DNA of 57,908 nt, from assembly GCA_934254585.1 (NCBI GenBank), contig CAKQLF010000009.1, positions 1 to 57,908 of the forward strand. Reading direction: 5' to 3'. The number at the start of each line of letters is the position of its first letter. Positions within the stretch are counted from its first letter, which is position 1. Below are positions 50,257-57,851 of the stretch, one piece after another. This stretch comes from an uncultured Alphaproteobacteria bacterium. Lineage in GTDB: Bacteria > Pseudomonadota > Alphaproteobacteria > RF32 > CAG-239. The translations under genes and the position numbers were made by a program. Under the pieces are notes generated by a model. The model was not told the origin of the DNA and searched no databases. It saw only the letters and a list, made by a program, of their open reading frames with translations.

Positions 50257-50610
50257 ATGAAAAAGATTATTATTTTGATGTTAATCATTTTAGGATTTAC
50301 ATCATGTGGTGAAAAATCTTCAATAAAAAATGATGAAGTTTTTGTTATTGAAAATGTAGCAGTTTCACCTACTACATTGACATTTAAATTTAGAGGTGTT
50401 GAAAAAACTCGAACGTATTCTCTTCTTGCTTGTCAAGACGAAGAAGGCAAATATCCGTCATATAAGACAGGAGAAATAGTGAGAATTAGTAAAAATAGAG
50501 TTTCTCATATGGAATTTTGTAATGACTACGTATTTGATTTGTGTATGATAATTGCTTTAATATTCGGAGGTATTATAGGATTTTTCATAGCTTCTGACAT
50601 TTATTCATAA
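50257..50610 (+). CDS. Small lipoprotein with C-terminal membrane helix, paralogue 1
   Basis: 117 aa from ATG 50257; a TTG lies three codons upstream. The signal MKKIIILMLIILGFTSC has a lipidation Cys17 after F-T-S, with an unusual Phe at -3. A short globular part follows, with EVFVIENVAVSPTTLTFKFR and LLACQDEEGKYPSYKTGEIV, then a C-terminal membrane helix (about 93-113, MIIALIFGGIIGFFIAS). No family is recognised. The leader is AT-rich without a Shine-Dalgarno sequence. It is a paralogue of the gene at 52648. Confidence 0.7.
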   Translation: MKKIIILMLIILGFTSCGEKSSIKNDEVFVIENVAVSPTTLTFKFRGVEKTRTYSLLACQDEEGKYPSYKTGEIVRISKNRVSHMEFCNDYVFDLCMIIALIFGGIIGFFIASDIYS

Positions 50611-50618
50611 ATTTATAT

Positions 50619-50651
50619 AAAAAGGGGTGTTGGAAAAATACTCCTTTTTTT
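50619..50651 (+). terminator. Intrinsic terminator after lipoprotein 1
   Basis: AAAAAGGGGTGTT pairs with AAATACTCCTTTTT (with G-T pairs), loop GGAA, then T. A near-identical terminator follows the paralogue at 53021-53054. The gene-free stretch 50652-50886 holds the repeat copies described above, a minus-strand mini frame and a promoter. Confidence 0.75.
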
Positions 50652-50818
50652 GTTTTAAAAGGGGTTGTTCCAAAATAGAAATGCAACACTAGCATAAAAA
50701 GAAGTAAAAATTGCTTTATTTATTCATACTTTGTTTCTATATCTGTTTTCATCATTTTTTCTCCTTTGAAAACATTCATAACATTTCTATTTTGCTAGGA
50801 TAATATTGTGTTTTCTTG

Positions 50819-50886
50819 TTGACTTTTTGTGAGTTTTGTCTATAAAATGAGGTGTTAACTAAATTATTAACTTAATTTTATAGATT
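50819..50886 (+). promoter_or_regulatory. Promoter and SD-less leader of the helical-protein gene
   Basis: TTGACT (50819-50824) and TATAAA (50841-50846) are 16 bp apart. The leader ends TTAACTTAATTTTATAGATT before the ATG and has no purine-rich RBS. The gene at 52083 has the same elements: TTTGTCTATAAA, then TTAACTAAATTTTATTCTT. Translation may rely on low structure and A/U-rich sequence. Confidence 0.55.
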
Positions 50887-51972
50887 ATGACTGATTTTGA
50901 TTATTCTGAGTTTTCGTGGGATGATGCCAAACAAGGTAAACTTATCCCTGAGCAAATTTTGAAACTTGTGACCCATGTGTGCAAAGCAAAAGATGCTCAG
51001 TATGCAAAGCAGCTGTTGGTAGAGCAATTCTCACACATGCCGGATGAAAAAATGTTGAATTATATTAACTTAAATCCGGTCAAGCTGCTGGGAGTCGCTA
51101 TTCATTCACGCCAAGAAATTCCATACGGTGCTGAATTGGAACGGCTCATTTTGGACAGCGAATACACCTATATGATGGACCATGCGCTTAGTGTTGAAGC
51201 TGAACAAAAGTTGGTGGCTATGAGTTCCGGTTATGGTGAGTGCAAGCGTGATGATTACGGCGAGCCGCTGGAATCTAAATGCCGTAAACTGTCGTATTAT
51301 GTCGGTAGGTTCAGCAGTATTCGGCTTTTGCGTTTGTTGCTGAAACAGGCTAAAAATGCTGAAAATCCGGCTAAGGAAAAACTTTGGGCGCTGGAAAGAG
51401 CTATGCATTATTTACCGGATAACGTGGTAGCTCAAAAGCTGTTGCCGGATGTTGATTTGCAGTTGGATATTTTGGAGCTTAAAAATAAAAAAGTCAGCAA
51501 ATGGCTGCTTAGTAAATTTACGTTCAAAAACTATCCGGCACCGGAAATTATTCAGCAGCTTATTAAAACAGATAGTGTGGATTTGCTGCGCTTTTTAATG
51601 GCATTCAGTACAGTCGGTACGGAAATGCCAGAAGTTTGCAAGGCTTATCCGCAGCTGAAAACTGAAGTGTTTTTGGCAGAACTGACACGTTTGGCTGCGT
51701 TTTTTGTCGGTATTACAACAATTTCGTACGTTGTCGGTGATATTATTGAGGGAAAAAATACCGCCGGTATTTTTAGGTATATTGAGAACTATACGGGACA
51801 TAAATTGACAGATACAATGGAGGCAATCTGTGTGCGTCTGTATTTGGCGGTAGATGTCAAAAAGGCGCGGAAAAAATGCTATTATGATGCTTTGAATTTT
51901 TGCAAAGCTCACAGCAATGTGGTAGAAATAGCCTTTTTTGAGAGTATGCTTCATCGTATGGAAGATTTCTAA
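50887..51972 (+). CDS. Helical protein of unknown function
   Basis: 361 aa. It seems entirely alpha-helical, with repeating 30-40-residue units: ILKLVTHVCKAKDAQYAKQL, IRLLRLLLKQAKNAENPAKE, KVSKWLLSKFTFKNYPAPEI and IIQQLIKTDSVDLLRFLMAF. This hints at HEAT- or TPR-like solenoids, but the spacing is irregular. One less polar stretch is at about 278-295 (LAAFFVGITTISYVVGDI), perhaps buried and not a membrane span. No motif for catalysis is seen. It lies between the two lipoprotein paralogues. No SD. Confidence 0.6.
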   Translation: MTDFDYSEFSWDDAKQGKLIPEQILKLVTHVCKAKDAQYAKQLLVEQFSHMPDEKMLNYINLNPVKLLGVAIHSRQEIPYGAELERLILDSEYTYMMDHALSVEAEQKLVAMSSGYGECKRDDYGEPLESKCRKLSYYVGRFSSIRLLRLLLKQAKNAENPAKEKLWALERAMHYLPDNVVAQKLLPDVDLQLDILELKNKKVSKWLLSKFTFKNYPAPEIIQQLIKTDSVDLLRFLMAFSTVGTEMPEVCKAYPQLKTEVFLAELTRLAAFFVGITTISYVVGDIIEGKNTAGIFRYIENYTGHKLTDTMEAICVRLYLAVDVKKARKKCYYDALNFCKAHSNVVEIAFFESMLHRMEDF

Positions 51973-51978
51973 CTAACG

Positions 51979-52012
51979 AAAAAGTCTGGTGTTTTTAACA
52001 TCAGGCTTTTTT
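51979..52012 (+). terminator. Intrinsic terminator
   Basis: A 15-bp stem with G-T pairs (51979-51993 with 51997-52011), 3-nt loop, T6. Confidence 0.85.
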
Positions 52013-52082
52013 GTTTGATAATGCGCGGTAATTTGTCTATAAATTAAAAAGTAGAAATTATTATTAACTAAATTTTATTCTT

Positions 52083-52499
52083 ATGACAGAGTTTGAACAA
52101 TTACTTTTAGCAAAGGGCGATGCTAAATTGCTTAGAGCTTTTGTTAAAGATTATTATGAAATTATCGGCGATGATTTTAAAGCTTCGTTTGACAATTATC
52201 TTGCTGAGGCTAGAAAACACTCGGAAGCCAACGATAAAACATCTTTATCTGATTTAGAAAAAGTCGGACAAGATATTAAGCTAAAGGATATGAGTATTTC
52301 TGAGCTGTTGAAATATTATGATGGCGACAACAAATTGAAAACACGAATGTTGAATGCGTTGTCTAAGGATTTTTCTACAGTTGGGGAGTTATTGGCCTCT
52401 AATAAAAGCAATGTTTATGTCAGGCCGCAAATCGGAGCTAAGTCAATTTCTATTTTGGAAGAATGTTTAAGAAAAATTGGTTATAAACTCAAAGATTAA
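52083..52499 (+). CDS. Small protein with RNA polymerase alpha-CTD-like domain
   Basis: 138 aa. The N-terminal half (1-70) is helical and charged. The C-terminal segment reads LKTRMLNALSKDFSTVGELL, ASNKSNVYVRPQIGAKSISI, LEECLRKIGYKLKD. It matches the alpha-CTD layout: helix L-x-x-R-x-x-N-x-L, then T-V-G-x-L-L, then a G-x-K-S turn with the helix that contacts DNA in true alpha subunits, and the end L-x-x-x-G-x-x-L. True RpoA has another 230-residue assembly domain, so this is a stand-alone domain. It could bind AT-rich DNA or a transcription regulator. The assignment is by pattern. No SD; leader shared with the gene at 50887. Confidence 0.65.
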   Translation: MTEFEQLLLAKGDAKLLRAFVKDYYEIIGDDFKASFDNYLAEARKHSEANDKTSLSDLEKVGQDIKLKDMSISELLKYYDGDNKLKTRMLNALSKDFSTVGELLASNKSNVYVRPQIGAKSISILEECLRKIGYKLKD

Positions 52500-52517
52500 C
52501 CAACAGATTAACAACTA

Positions 52518-52555
52518 AAAAAAGTCTCGCTATCGTTTGATGACGGGATTTTTTT
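52518..52555 (+). terminator. Intrinsic terminator
   Basis: AAAGTCTCG pairs with CGGGATTTT (two G-T pairs), followed by T5. Confidence 0.6.
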
Positions 52556-52579
52556 ATGATTGACACTAAAATAAAAATA

Positions 52580-52610
52580 TTGACAAATAATGTGACAGTG
52601 ATAGTATAAT
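52580..52610 (+). promoter_or_regulatory. Promoter of the second lipoprotein gene
   Basis: TTGACA (52580-52585) and TATAAT (52605-52610), 19-bp spacer, homologous to the 50188 promoter. Confidence 0.5.
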
Positions 52611-52647
52611 TCCAAAATTTATTATTTTGTTTAATTAAATTTCGCTT

Positions 52648-53007
52648 ATGAAAAAGATTATTATCTTGATGTTAATCATTTTAGGATTTGCATCGTGTTC
52701 AGGAAATATTTCGCATCAAGATGGTGAAGTTTATACCGTCGAAGATGTGACAGCTACTTCAACTGACATGACTTTCAAGTTTGAAGGTGTGACCGAGCCT
52801 CAAACATTTTCTGTTGAGGCTTGTCAAGACAGTGAAAACTATCCGGCTTACAAAAAAGGCGACGTGGTGGAGATTGAAAATTCTCGTCTTAGCTATGTGC
52901 ATTCTCAGAATGTTTGGGATATTATTGTTCCTTTGTGGGTTGGCTTTGTCGTTGTTTGTATAGGTGGTTTTATTTTGTATCTTGGACGTTTAGCTATTAA
53001 TAGTTAA
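52648..53007 (+). CDS. Small lipoprotein with C-terminal membrane helix, paralogue 2
   Basis: 119 aa. The signal MKKIIILMLIILGFASC is identical to paralogue 1 except for one residue; Cys17 should be lipidated. The middle part, EVYTVEDVTATSTDMTFKFE and VEACQDSENYPAYKKGDVVE, aligns with EVFVIENVAVSPTTLTFKFR and LLACQDEEGKYPSYKTGEIV. A C-terminal membrane helix (about 94-113) is present. The first 60 bp are nearly identical in DNA between the genes, and promoter and terminator are shared too, so the whole unit was duplicated. No SD. Confidence 0.72.
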   Translation: MKKIIILMLIILGFASCSGNISHQDGEVYTVEDVTATSTDMTFKFEGVTEPQTFSVEACQDSENYPAYKKGDVVEIENSRLSYVHSQNVWDIIVPLWVGFVVVCIGGFILYLGRLAINS

Positions 53008-53020
53008 TTTTCTGTTTGCC

Positions 53021-53054
53021 AAAAAAGGGGTGTTGGAAAAATGCTCCTTTTTTT
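53021..53054 (+). terminator. Intrinsic terminator after lipoprotein 2
   Basis: AAAAAGGGGTGTT pairs with AAATGCTCCTTTTT, T run. It is nearly identical to 50619-50651, including the downstream GTTTTAAAA and GGGGTTG. Confidence 0.75.
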
Positions 53055-53067
53055 GTTTTAAAAAGGG

Positions 53068-53230
53068 GTTGACAAGCGGGGATTTTTTAAGTATAAACTA
53101 AGCAAATTTAGTGAATTTTTACCCAAAGAGTCGTAAAAAATTCAAGCTCCGAGGAGTCCGTCAGCCAGCGAGGTTTCGCACACTGACGTAAATTTGTTTG
53201 TATTAACAAGGTGATAAAGGTAAAACAGAA
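53068..53230 (+). promoter_or_regulatory. Promoter and structured leader of the ffh operon
   Basis: TTGACA lies at 53069-53074 and TATAAA at 53092-53097, 17 bp apart, a good promoter. The leader of about 125 nt has a small CTCC/GGAG hairpin (53147-53156) and a larger one, CGTCAG/CTGACG (53159-53164 with 53183-53188), with an inner GCG/CGC stem. AAGGTGATAAAGG near 53209-53220 may serve as RBS. A ribosome- or protein-linked control of the operon is possible; no known RNA family is assigned. Confidence 0.55.
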
Positions 53231-54613
53231 ATGTTTGAAAATTTGACCGACAAGCTGAGCCAAGCTTTTTCTAAGATAACCTCCCGCGGAGTGCTGTCAG
53301 AAAAAGACATTGATGAAGCTATGCGTGAAATTCGCGTGGCACTGCTTGAGGCCGATGTTTCTTTGCCGGTGGTTAAAAACTTTATTGCCAAAGTAAAAGA
53401 GCAAGCCTTGGGTGAAAAGGTCGTGAAATCGGTGCAACCGGGGCAAATGGTTGTGAAAATCGTGCACGACGAATTGGTCAAATTGCTTGGTGACGGCGAT
53501 GAAAGTCTAAACTTTAACGCGCCGGCTCCGGTATGTTTTTTGATGGTTGGTTTGCAAGGTTCCGGTAAAACCACTTCAACCGCTAAAATTGCCGCTAAGC
53601 TGAAAAAAAATAAGCGTATTTTGTTGGCTTCGCTTGATGTTTATCGTCCGGCGGCGCAAGAACAGTTGGCGCAATTGGGTAAACAAATAAACGTTGATAC
53701 CTTGCCGATTGTTGTCGGTGAAAAACCGCTTGAAATCACCAAACGCGCTTTAAACGAAGCTAAAAAAGGCGTGTATGATTTGTTGATTTTGGATACGGCC
53801 GGTCGTTTGCAAATTGATGAAGTTTTAATGGATGAGGTTGCCGAGGTTAAAAAACTTGCACAGCCGGTTGAAACTTTGTTGGTTGCCGATGCCTTAATCG
53901 GGCAGGAAGCTTGCAACGTGGCTAAAGAATTTAACGATAAAATCGGAATTACCGGTTTGGTTTTGACGCGCATAGACGGGTCGTCCCGCGCCGGTGCCGC
54001 TCTTTCTATGAAAATGGTGGCGGGCGCGCCTATCAAATTTTTGGGAACCGGTGAAAAAATTGATGAATTGGAAGAGTTTCACGCTGACCGCATAGCCGGC
54101 CGCATTTTGGGTCAGGGCGACGTTGTCTCTTTGGTGGAAAAAGCCATTGAAAACGTTGATAAAGCCGAAGCCGAAAAAATGGCCGGAAAAATGCTTAAAG
54201 GTTCGTTTGATTTAAACGATATGCTTGAGCAAATGCGCCAGATAAAAAAATTGGGCAGTATCGGTAGCATTATCGGTATGCTTCCGGGGCTGTCTAAATA
54301 TAAATCTCAGATTGAAGAGTCCGGTATGTGCGACAATCTGATGAAAAAACAGGAGGCAATCATTCTGTCTATGACTAAGCAGGAGAGATTGAATCCGGAT
54401 TTGCTTAAAGCCTCTCGCAAGAGAAGAATCGCACAAGGTGCCGGAGTAACTGTTCACGACGTGAATGTTTTGCTCAAGTCTTATGAGCAAATGTCCGGAA
54501 TGATGAAAAAAATGGGCAAGTTCGGCTCTTTGTCGGCGATGTCTAAAATGTTTAAGGGAAATCCGCTTGGCGGAATGCCGTTTGGCGGATTTAACAAAAA
54601 GTTTCCGTTTTAA
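53231..54613 (+). CDS. ffh: Signal recognition particle protein Ffh
   Basis: 460 aa. It binds signal sequences on ribosomes and targets them, with 4.5S RNA and FtsY, to the membrane. The NG domain has G1 GLQGSGKTTS from residue 107, DVYRPAAQEQL, DTAGRLQ and TRIDGSSRAGAALS, where the fourth G-motif Lys is replaced by Arg. The M domain (about 300-460) has MLPGLSKYKSQ, RKRRIAQGAGVTVHDVN and a Met-rich end QMSGMMKKMGKFGSLSAMSK. Length and order are standard. First gene of the conserved cluster. Confidence 0.97.
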   Translation: MFENLTDKLSQAFSKITSRGVLSEKDIDEAMREIRVALLEADVSLPVVKNFIAKVKEQALGEKVVKSVQPGQMVVKIVHDELVKLLGDGDESLNFNAPAPVCFLMVGLQGSGKTTSTAKIAAKLKKNKRILLASLDVYRPAAQEQLAQLGKQINVDTLPIVVGEKPLEITKRALNEAKKGVYDLLILDTAGRLQIDEVLMDEVAEVKKLAQPVETLLVADALIGQEACNVAKEFNDKIGITGLVLTRIDGSSRAGAALSMKMVAGAPIKFLGTGEKIDELEEFHADRIAGRILGQGDVVSLVEKAIENVDKAEAEKMAGKMLKGSFDLNDMLEQMRQIKKLGSIGSIIGMLPGLSKYKSQIEESGMCDNLMKKQEAIILSMTKQERLNPDLLKASRKRRIAQGAGVTVHDVNVLLKSYEQMSGMMKKMGKFGSLSAMSKMFKGNPLGGMPFGGFNKKFPF

Positions 54614-54654
54614 GCGGAAGTTATAGTTTGTAACAAAGAAAGGAAAAATATAAA

Positions 54655-55026
54655 ATGTCAGTACGTATCAGACTCTCTCGCAGTGGTTCTAAAAAGCGTC
54701 CTTATTACCGTATTGTAGCAGCTGATCAAAGAGCTCCTCGTGATGGTAGATTTATTGAAAAATTGGGCTCTTACAATCCGTTGTTGCCACAAGACCACGA
54801 AGCAAGATTGGTTGTAGATAAAGAAAAAGTTGCCGCTTGGTTGGCAAAAGGTGCTCAGCCGACAGACAGATTGCAAAAATTGTTTGCCAATTTGGGTTTG
54901 TGCGAAGCTCCAAAAATTGTTCCGCAGCCTAAAAAATCTGCTCCAAAAGCAAAAGCTGTTGAAAGAATGAAAGAAAAAGAAGCTAAAGCTGCTGCCGCTG
55001 CCGAAGCTGCTTCTTCTGCTGAATAA
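54655..55026 (+). CDS. rpsP: 30S ribosomal protein S16
   Basis: 123 aa. The conserved start SVRIRLSRSGSKKRPYYRIV and RAPRDGRFIEKLGSYNPL are present. The C-terminal 40 residues are an Ala-, Lys- and Glu-rich extension (KEKEAKAAAAAEAASSAE), common in alphaproteobacterial S16. Codon bias is strong. The RBS is AAAGGAAA. Second gene of the cluster. Confidence 0.97.
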   Translation: MSVRIRLSRSGSKKRPYYRIVAADQRAPRDGRFIEKLGSYNPLLPQDHEARLVVDKEKVAAWLAKGAQPTDRLQKLFANLGLCEAPKIVPQPKKSAPKAKAVERMKEKEAKAAAAAEAASSAE

Positions 55027-55080
55027 TTTTCGGCAATGTAACAATTAGGTAGTTATTTTGAGCCTTAGATTGGAACTTTG

Positions 55081-55626
55081 ATGACAGAAAAACGCGTATG
55101 TCTTGGAAAAGTTGTTGCCGCACACGGTTTGCGGGGAGAGGTGAAAGTTCACAGCTACACCGACAATCCCGCCGACATAGATAAATACGGCGAAGTTGAA
55201 AACAAAGAGGCGACACGCAAGTTCAAAATCAAAGCAGTCGGCCCCCGCAAAGAAGTTTTACGCCTGAAAATTGAGGGTGTAAATAATCGCAATGAGGCGG
55301 AAACTCTGATTGGCACAGAATTTTATGTCAAGCGCGAAGTTTTGCCGCAATTGCCGGAAGAGGAATATTATTTAAGCGATATTGTCGGCTTAAAAGTATA
55401 TCTCAATTCTTTGGACAGGGAAATTGGCACGGTGGCACGTTTCAGCAACTTTGGAGCCGGTGAGATAATTGAAATAAAATTACCGCACCGCAAAGAAACC
55501 GAAATGTTGCCGTTCACCAAGCAATATGTACCGACAATCAATTTGGAAGAAGGTTATATTATTGTATCGTCTGCCACAATGATTTTTGCTGAAGACAATG
55601 AGGATAAAAATGGCGATGAATGTTAA
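55081..55626 (+). CDS. rimM: Ribosome maturation factor RimM
   Basis: 181 aa from ATG 55081; a TTG lies one codon earlier. It helps to mature the 30S head, around S19. The N domain has VCLGKVVAAHGLRGEVKVHS and VNNRNEAETLIGTEFYVKRE. The PRC-barrel C domain has YYLSDIVGLKVY, FSNFGAGEIIEIK and MLPFTKQYVPTINLEEGYI. It overlaps trmD by 17 bp. Confidence 0.95.
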   Translation: MTEKRVCLGKVVAAHGLRGEVKVHSYTDNPADIDKYGEVENKEATRKFKIKAVGPRKEVLRLKIEGVNNRNEAETLIGTEFYVKREVLPQLPEEEYYLSDIVGLKVYLNSLDREIGTVARFSNFGAGEIIEIKLPHRKETEMLPFTKQYVPTINLEEGYIIVSSATMIFAEDNEDKNGDEC

Positions 55627-56287
55627 AATTCTGACCATTTTTCCGGAAATTTTCCCCGGATTTTTAGGAATGTCTTTAACCGGACGTGCTCTAAAAGAGG
55701 GGATTTGGAACTTGGATGCTGTCAATATTCGCGATTATGCGTTTGACAAACATGGTTCGGTTGACGATACGCCGTGCGGCGGCGGTGCCGGAATGATTAT
55801 GCGTCCCGATGTGTTGGGCAATGCGATTGACCACAATTACAACGGCGGAAAAATCATTTATATGAGCCCGCGCGGACAGGCGTTGACACAGCAAAAAGTG
55901 CGTGAATTGAGCAAAGAAGATAATTTAACGATTATCTGTGGTCGGTTTGAGGGAATTGACGAACGGGTTTTGGAAGAATATAATATCGAAGAAATCAGTA
56001 TCGGCGACTACATTTTAACCGGCGGCGAGCAGGCGGCAATGATAATGCTTGACGCGGTTGTTCGGCTTTTGCCGAATGTGTTGGGTAATGCGGCGTCCAC
56101 CGAAAACGAAAGTTTTGAAAACGGTTTGTTGGAATATCCGCAATATACTCGTCCGATAGAATGGAAAAACCGCAAAGTGCCGGAAGTTCTCTTGAGCGGC
56201 CACCACGAAAACGTGGCTAAATGGCAAAAAGAGAAGGCTCTGCAAATAACTAAAGAAAGACGTCCGGATCTGTTAGAAAAAGCTTGA
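55610..56287 (+). CDS. trmD: tRNA (guanine-N1)-methyltransferase TrmD
   Basis: 225 aa. It methylates G37 of tRNAs with a 3'-adjacent G, using SAM in a trefoil knot. Signatures are ILTIFPEIFPGFLG, DDTPCGGGAGMIMRPDV, IICGRFEGIDERV, EEISIGDYILTGGEQAAM and TRPIEW. I chose ATG 55610 with GAGGAT upstream; the frame opens earlier at 55586, and another ATG is at 55616. The translation is coupled to rimM. Confidence 0.96.
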   Translation: MAMNVKILTIFPEIFPGFLGMSLTGRALKEGIWNLDAVNIRDYAFDKHGSVDDTPCGGGAGMIMRPDVLGNAIDHNYNGGKIIYMSPRGQALTQQKVRELSKEDNLTIICGRFEGIDERVLEEYNIEEISIGDYILTGGEQAAMIMLDAVVRLLPNVLGNAASTENESFENGLLEYPQYTRPIEWKNRKVPEVLLSGHHENVAKWQKEKALQITKERRPDLLEKA

Positions 56288-56342
56288 TTTTAGACAGATT
56301 CTGGTTTATAAGGAAACAAATTAATTAAAAAAGGTAAAACTA

Positions 56343-56732
56343 ATGAACATTATTGAAAATATTGAAAAAGAGCAAATCGAAAAGCTTATGGAAGGCAAAA
56401 ATATGCCGACATTTAAGCCGGGTGACACTTTGCGCGTTCATACTAAAGTAAAAGAAGGCGACCGCGAACGTATCCAAGTTTATGAAGGTGTTTGCATTGC
56501 TCGCAAAAACGATGGTTTGAACTCATCTTTCACAGTTAGAAAAATTTCTTTCGGTGAAGGTGTTGAGCGTGTATTCCCGTTATATTCACCAAACGTAGCC
56601 AAAATTGAAGTATCTCGTATCGGTAAAGTTCGCCGTGCTAAATTATACTTCTTGCGTGCTTTGCGTGGTCGTTCAGCCCGTATTGCCGACGATTTGTCTG
56701 TGTCTGTAAAAGACGCTAACGCTGGTAAATAA
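56343..56732 (+). CDS. rplS: 50S ribosomal protein L19
   Basis: 129 aa. Conserved segments are FKPGDTLRVHTKVKEGDRER, IQVYEGVCIARKNDGLNSSF, TVRKISFGEGVERVFPLYSP and KVRRAKLYFLRALRGRSARI. Strong codon bias. Last gene of the ffh cluster, with a terminator after it. Confidence 0.97.
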   Translation: MNIIENIEKEQIEKLMEGKNMPTFKPGDTLRVHTKVKEGDRERIQVYEGVCIARKNDGLNSSFTVRKISFGEGVERVFPLYSPNVAKIEVSRIGKVRRAKLYFLRALRGRSARIADDLSVSVKDANAGK

Positions 56733-56751
56733 TTTACGGTAAAAGTTTAGA

Positions 56752-56790
56752 AAACGCCCGCGGTAGTTTTTAAGTCGTGGGTGTTTTTTT
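56752..56790 (+). terminator. Intrinsic terminator of the ffh-rplS cluster
   Basis: AAACGCCCGCG pairs with CGTGGGTGTTT, with G-T pairs (56752-56762 with 56776-56786), followed by T. Confidence 0.8.
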
Positions 56791-56814
56791 GTGCCATAAC
56801 AAAATAACAATTTA

Positions 56815-56842
56815 TTGACAGAGCGCGGATTTTTATTAAAAT
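56815..56842 (+). promoter_or_regulatory. Promoter of the prephenate dehydratase gene
   Basis: TTGACA (56815-56820) and TAAAAT (56837-56842), 16-bp spacer. The leader is about 65 nt. Confidence 0.65.
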
Positions 56843-56912
56843 AAGTCGAGCTTGGCGAAAAATATAAAAATAGAAAATTTACTTATAGAGTGAATTTAAG
56901 GGAAGGATAAAA

Positions 56913-57755
56913 ATGCTGAAAATTGCTTATCAGGGGGCTCCGGGAGCCTATTCGCACATTGCCTGTCGGCAGCTGTTTCCAAATCAGGAATATGTACCGT
57001 GTGACACATTTGAAATTGCTATGGATTTAGTGAAAAACGGCACTGTGGACAAGGCTGTGATTCCGGTTGAAAACTCCAACGCCGGACGAGTTACCGACGT
57101 GCATTTTTTGCTGCCAAAGGCCGGTTTGCATATTGTGGGCGAACATTTTCTGCGTGTAGAACATCAGCTTTTAGGCGTTAAGGGAGCAAAACTGGAAGAA
57201 ATAGTTAGCGCGGCCTCGCATCCTCAAGCTTTGGCGCAATGTTCAAAATTTTTGCACAAGCATAACATTAGGGCGTTGAGTCGCATAGACACTGCCAAGT
57301 CTTGCGAAAAAATTGCCCAAGAGCAGGACAAAAGTAAGGCGGCGATAGCTTCAAAACTGGCGGCAGAAATTTACGGCTTGCAAATTTTGGCATCAAACAT
57401 TGAAAACGCTGATAACAACACGACCAGATTTTTGATAATGCAAAGCGAATCGGAAACGCCGGTTGATGACGGCGGCAAGTTTATTACCTCGATTGTATTT
57501 GTCACCAAGCATATTCCGGCGGCTTTATATAAAGTTTTGGGTGGGTTTGCGACCAATGGCATAAACATATCCAAATTGGAGAGTTATTTGTTGAACGGAC
57601 ATTTTTTTTCGGCGCAGTTTTATATAGAGGTTGAACAACACATTAACTCGAAATCATTGCGTTACGCCCTTGAGGAGCTAAAATTTTTTTCGGAAGAATA
57701 TCAGATTTTAGGGTGTTATAAAGCTCATTCATATCGAGGGCAAAAAGCCGGTTGA
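56913..57755 (+). CDS. pheA: Prephenate dehydratase
   Basis: 280 aa. It converts prephenate to phenylpyruvate in phenylalanine synthesis. The catalytic domain (1-185) has AYQGAPGAYSHIACRQLFP, VIPVENSNAGRVTDV, SHPQALAQC and the conserved Thr-Arg-Phe in DNNTTRFLIM. The C-terminal ACT domain (about 195-272) has ALYKVLGGFATNGINISKLE and SYLLNGHFFSAQFYIEVE, which binds Phe for feedback control. The form lacks a chorismate-mutase domain, as is usual outside gammaproteobacteria. The RBS GGAAGGAT is good. Confidence 0.95.
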   Translation: MLKIAYQGAPGAYSHIACRQLFPNQEYVPCDTFEIAMDLVKNGTVDKAVIPVENSNAGRVTDVHFLLPKAGLHIVGEHFLRVEHQLLGVKGAKLEEIVSAASHPQALAQCSKFLHKHNIRALSRIDTAKSCEKIAQEQDKSKAAIASKLAAEIYGLQILASNIENADNNTTRFLIMQSESETPVDDGGKFITSIVFVTKHIPAALYKVLGGFATNGINISKLESYLLNGHFFSAQFYIEVEQHINSKSLRYALEELKFFSEEYQILGCYKAHSYRGQKAG

Positions 57756-57781
57756 TTTACTAAGAACAAGTATTTTATTTT

Positions 57782-57816
57782 GGGCTCCGTTTTCAGATGC
57801 GGAGCTCATTATTTTT
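57782..57816 (+). terminator. Intrinsic terminator of pheA
   Basis: GGGCTCCG/CGGAGCTC (57782-57789 with 57800-57807), then ATTATTTTTT. Confidence 0.8.
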
Positions 57817-57825
57817 TGTGGGAAT

Positions 57826-57851
57826 ATAACGAAAAATGGAAATTTCGTTAT
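57826..57851. repeat. Short palindrome near the window end
   Basis: A 9-bp inverted repeat ATAACGAAA/TTTCGTTAT with an 8-nt loop. It is AT-rich with no T run after it, so it may be an operator for a gene beyond the window. The last 150 bp have no gene. Confidence 0.35.

Larger units (their letters stand above)
50151..50683. repeat. 16-bp inverted repeats around the first lipoprotein gene
   Basis: CATTTCTATTTTGGAA (50151-50166) and its exact complement TTCCAAAATAGAAATG (50668-50683) enclose the lipoprotein gene with its promoter and terminator. A third partial copy, CATTTCTATTTTG at 50782-50794, is in the first orientation. These look like ends of a small mobile cassette or recombination relics. 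No transposase lies between them. Confidence 0.6.

Noticed and set aside
50707..50768. Minus-strand mini frame MMKTDIETKYE with AAAGGAG
   Set aside because: Eleven codons only; a good RBS alone is not sufficient. It may be the start of a lost gene between two repeat copies.
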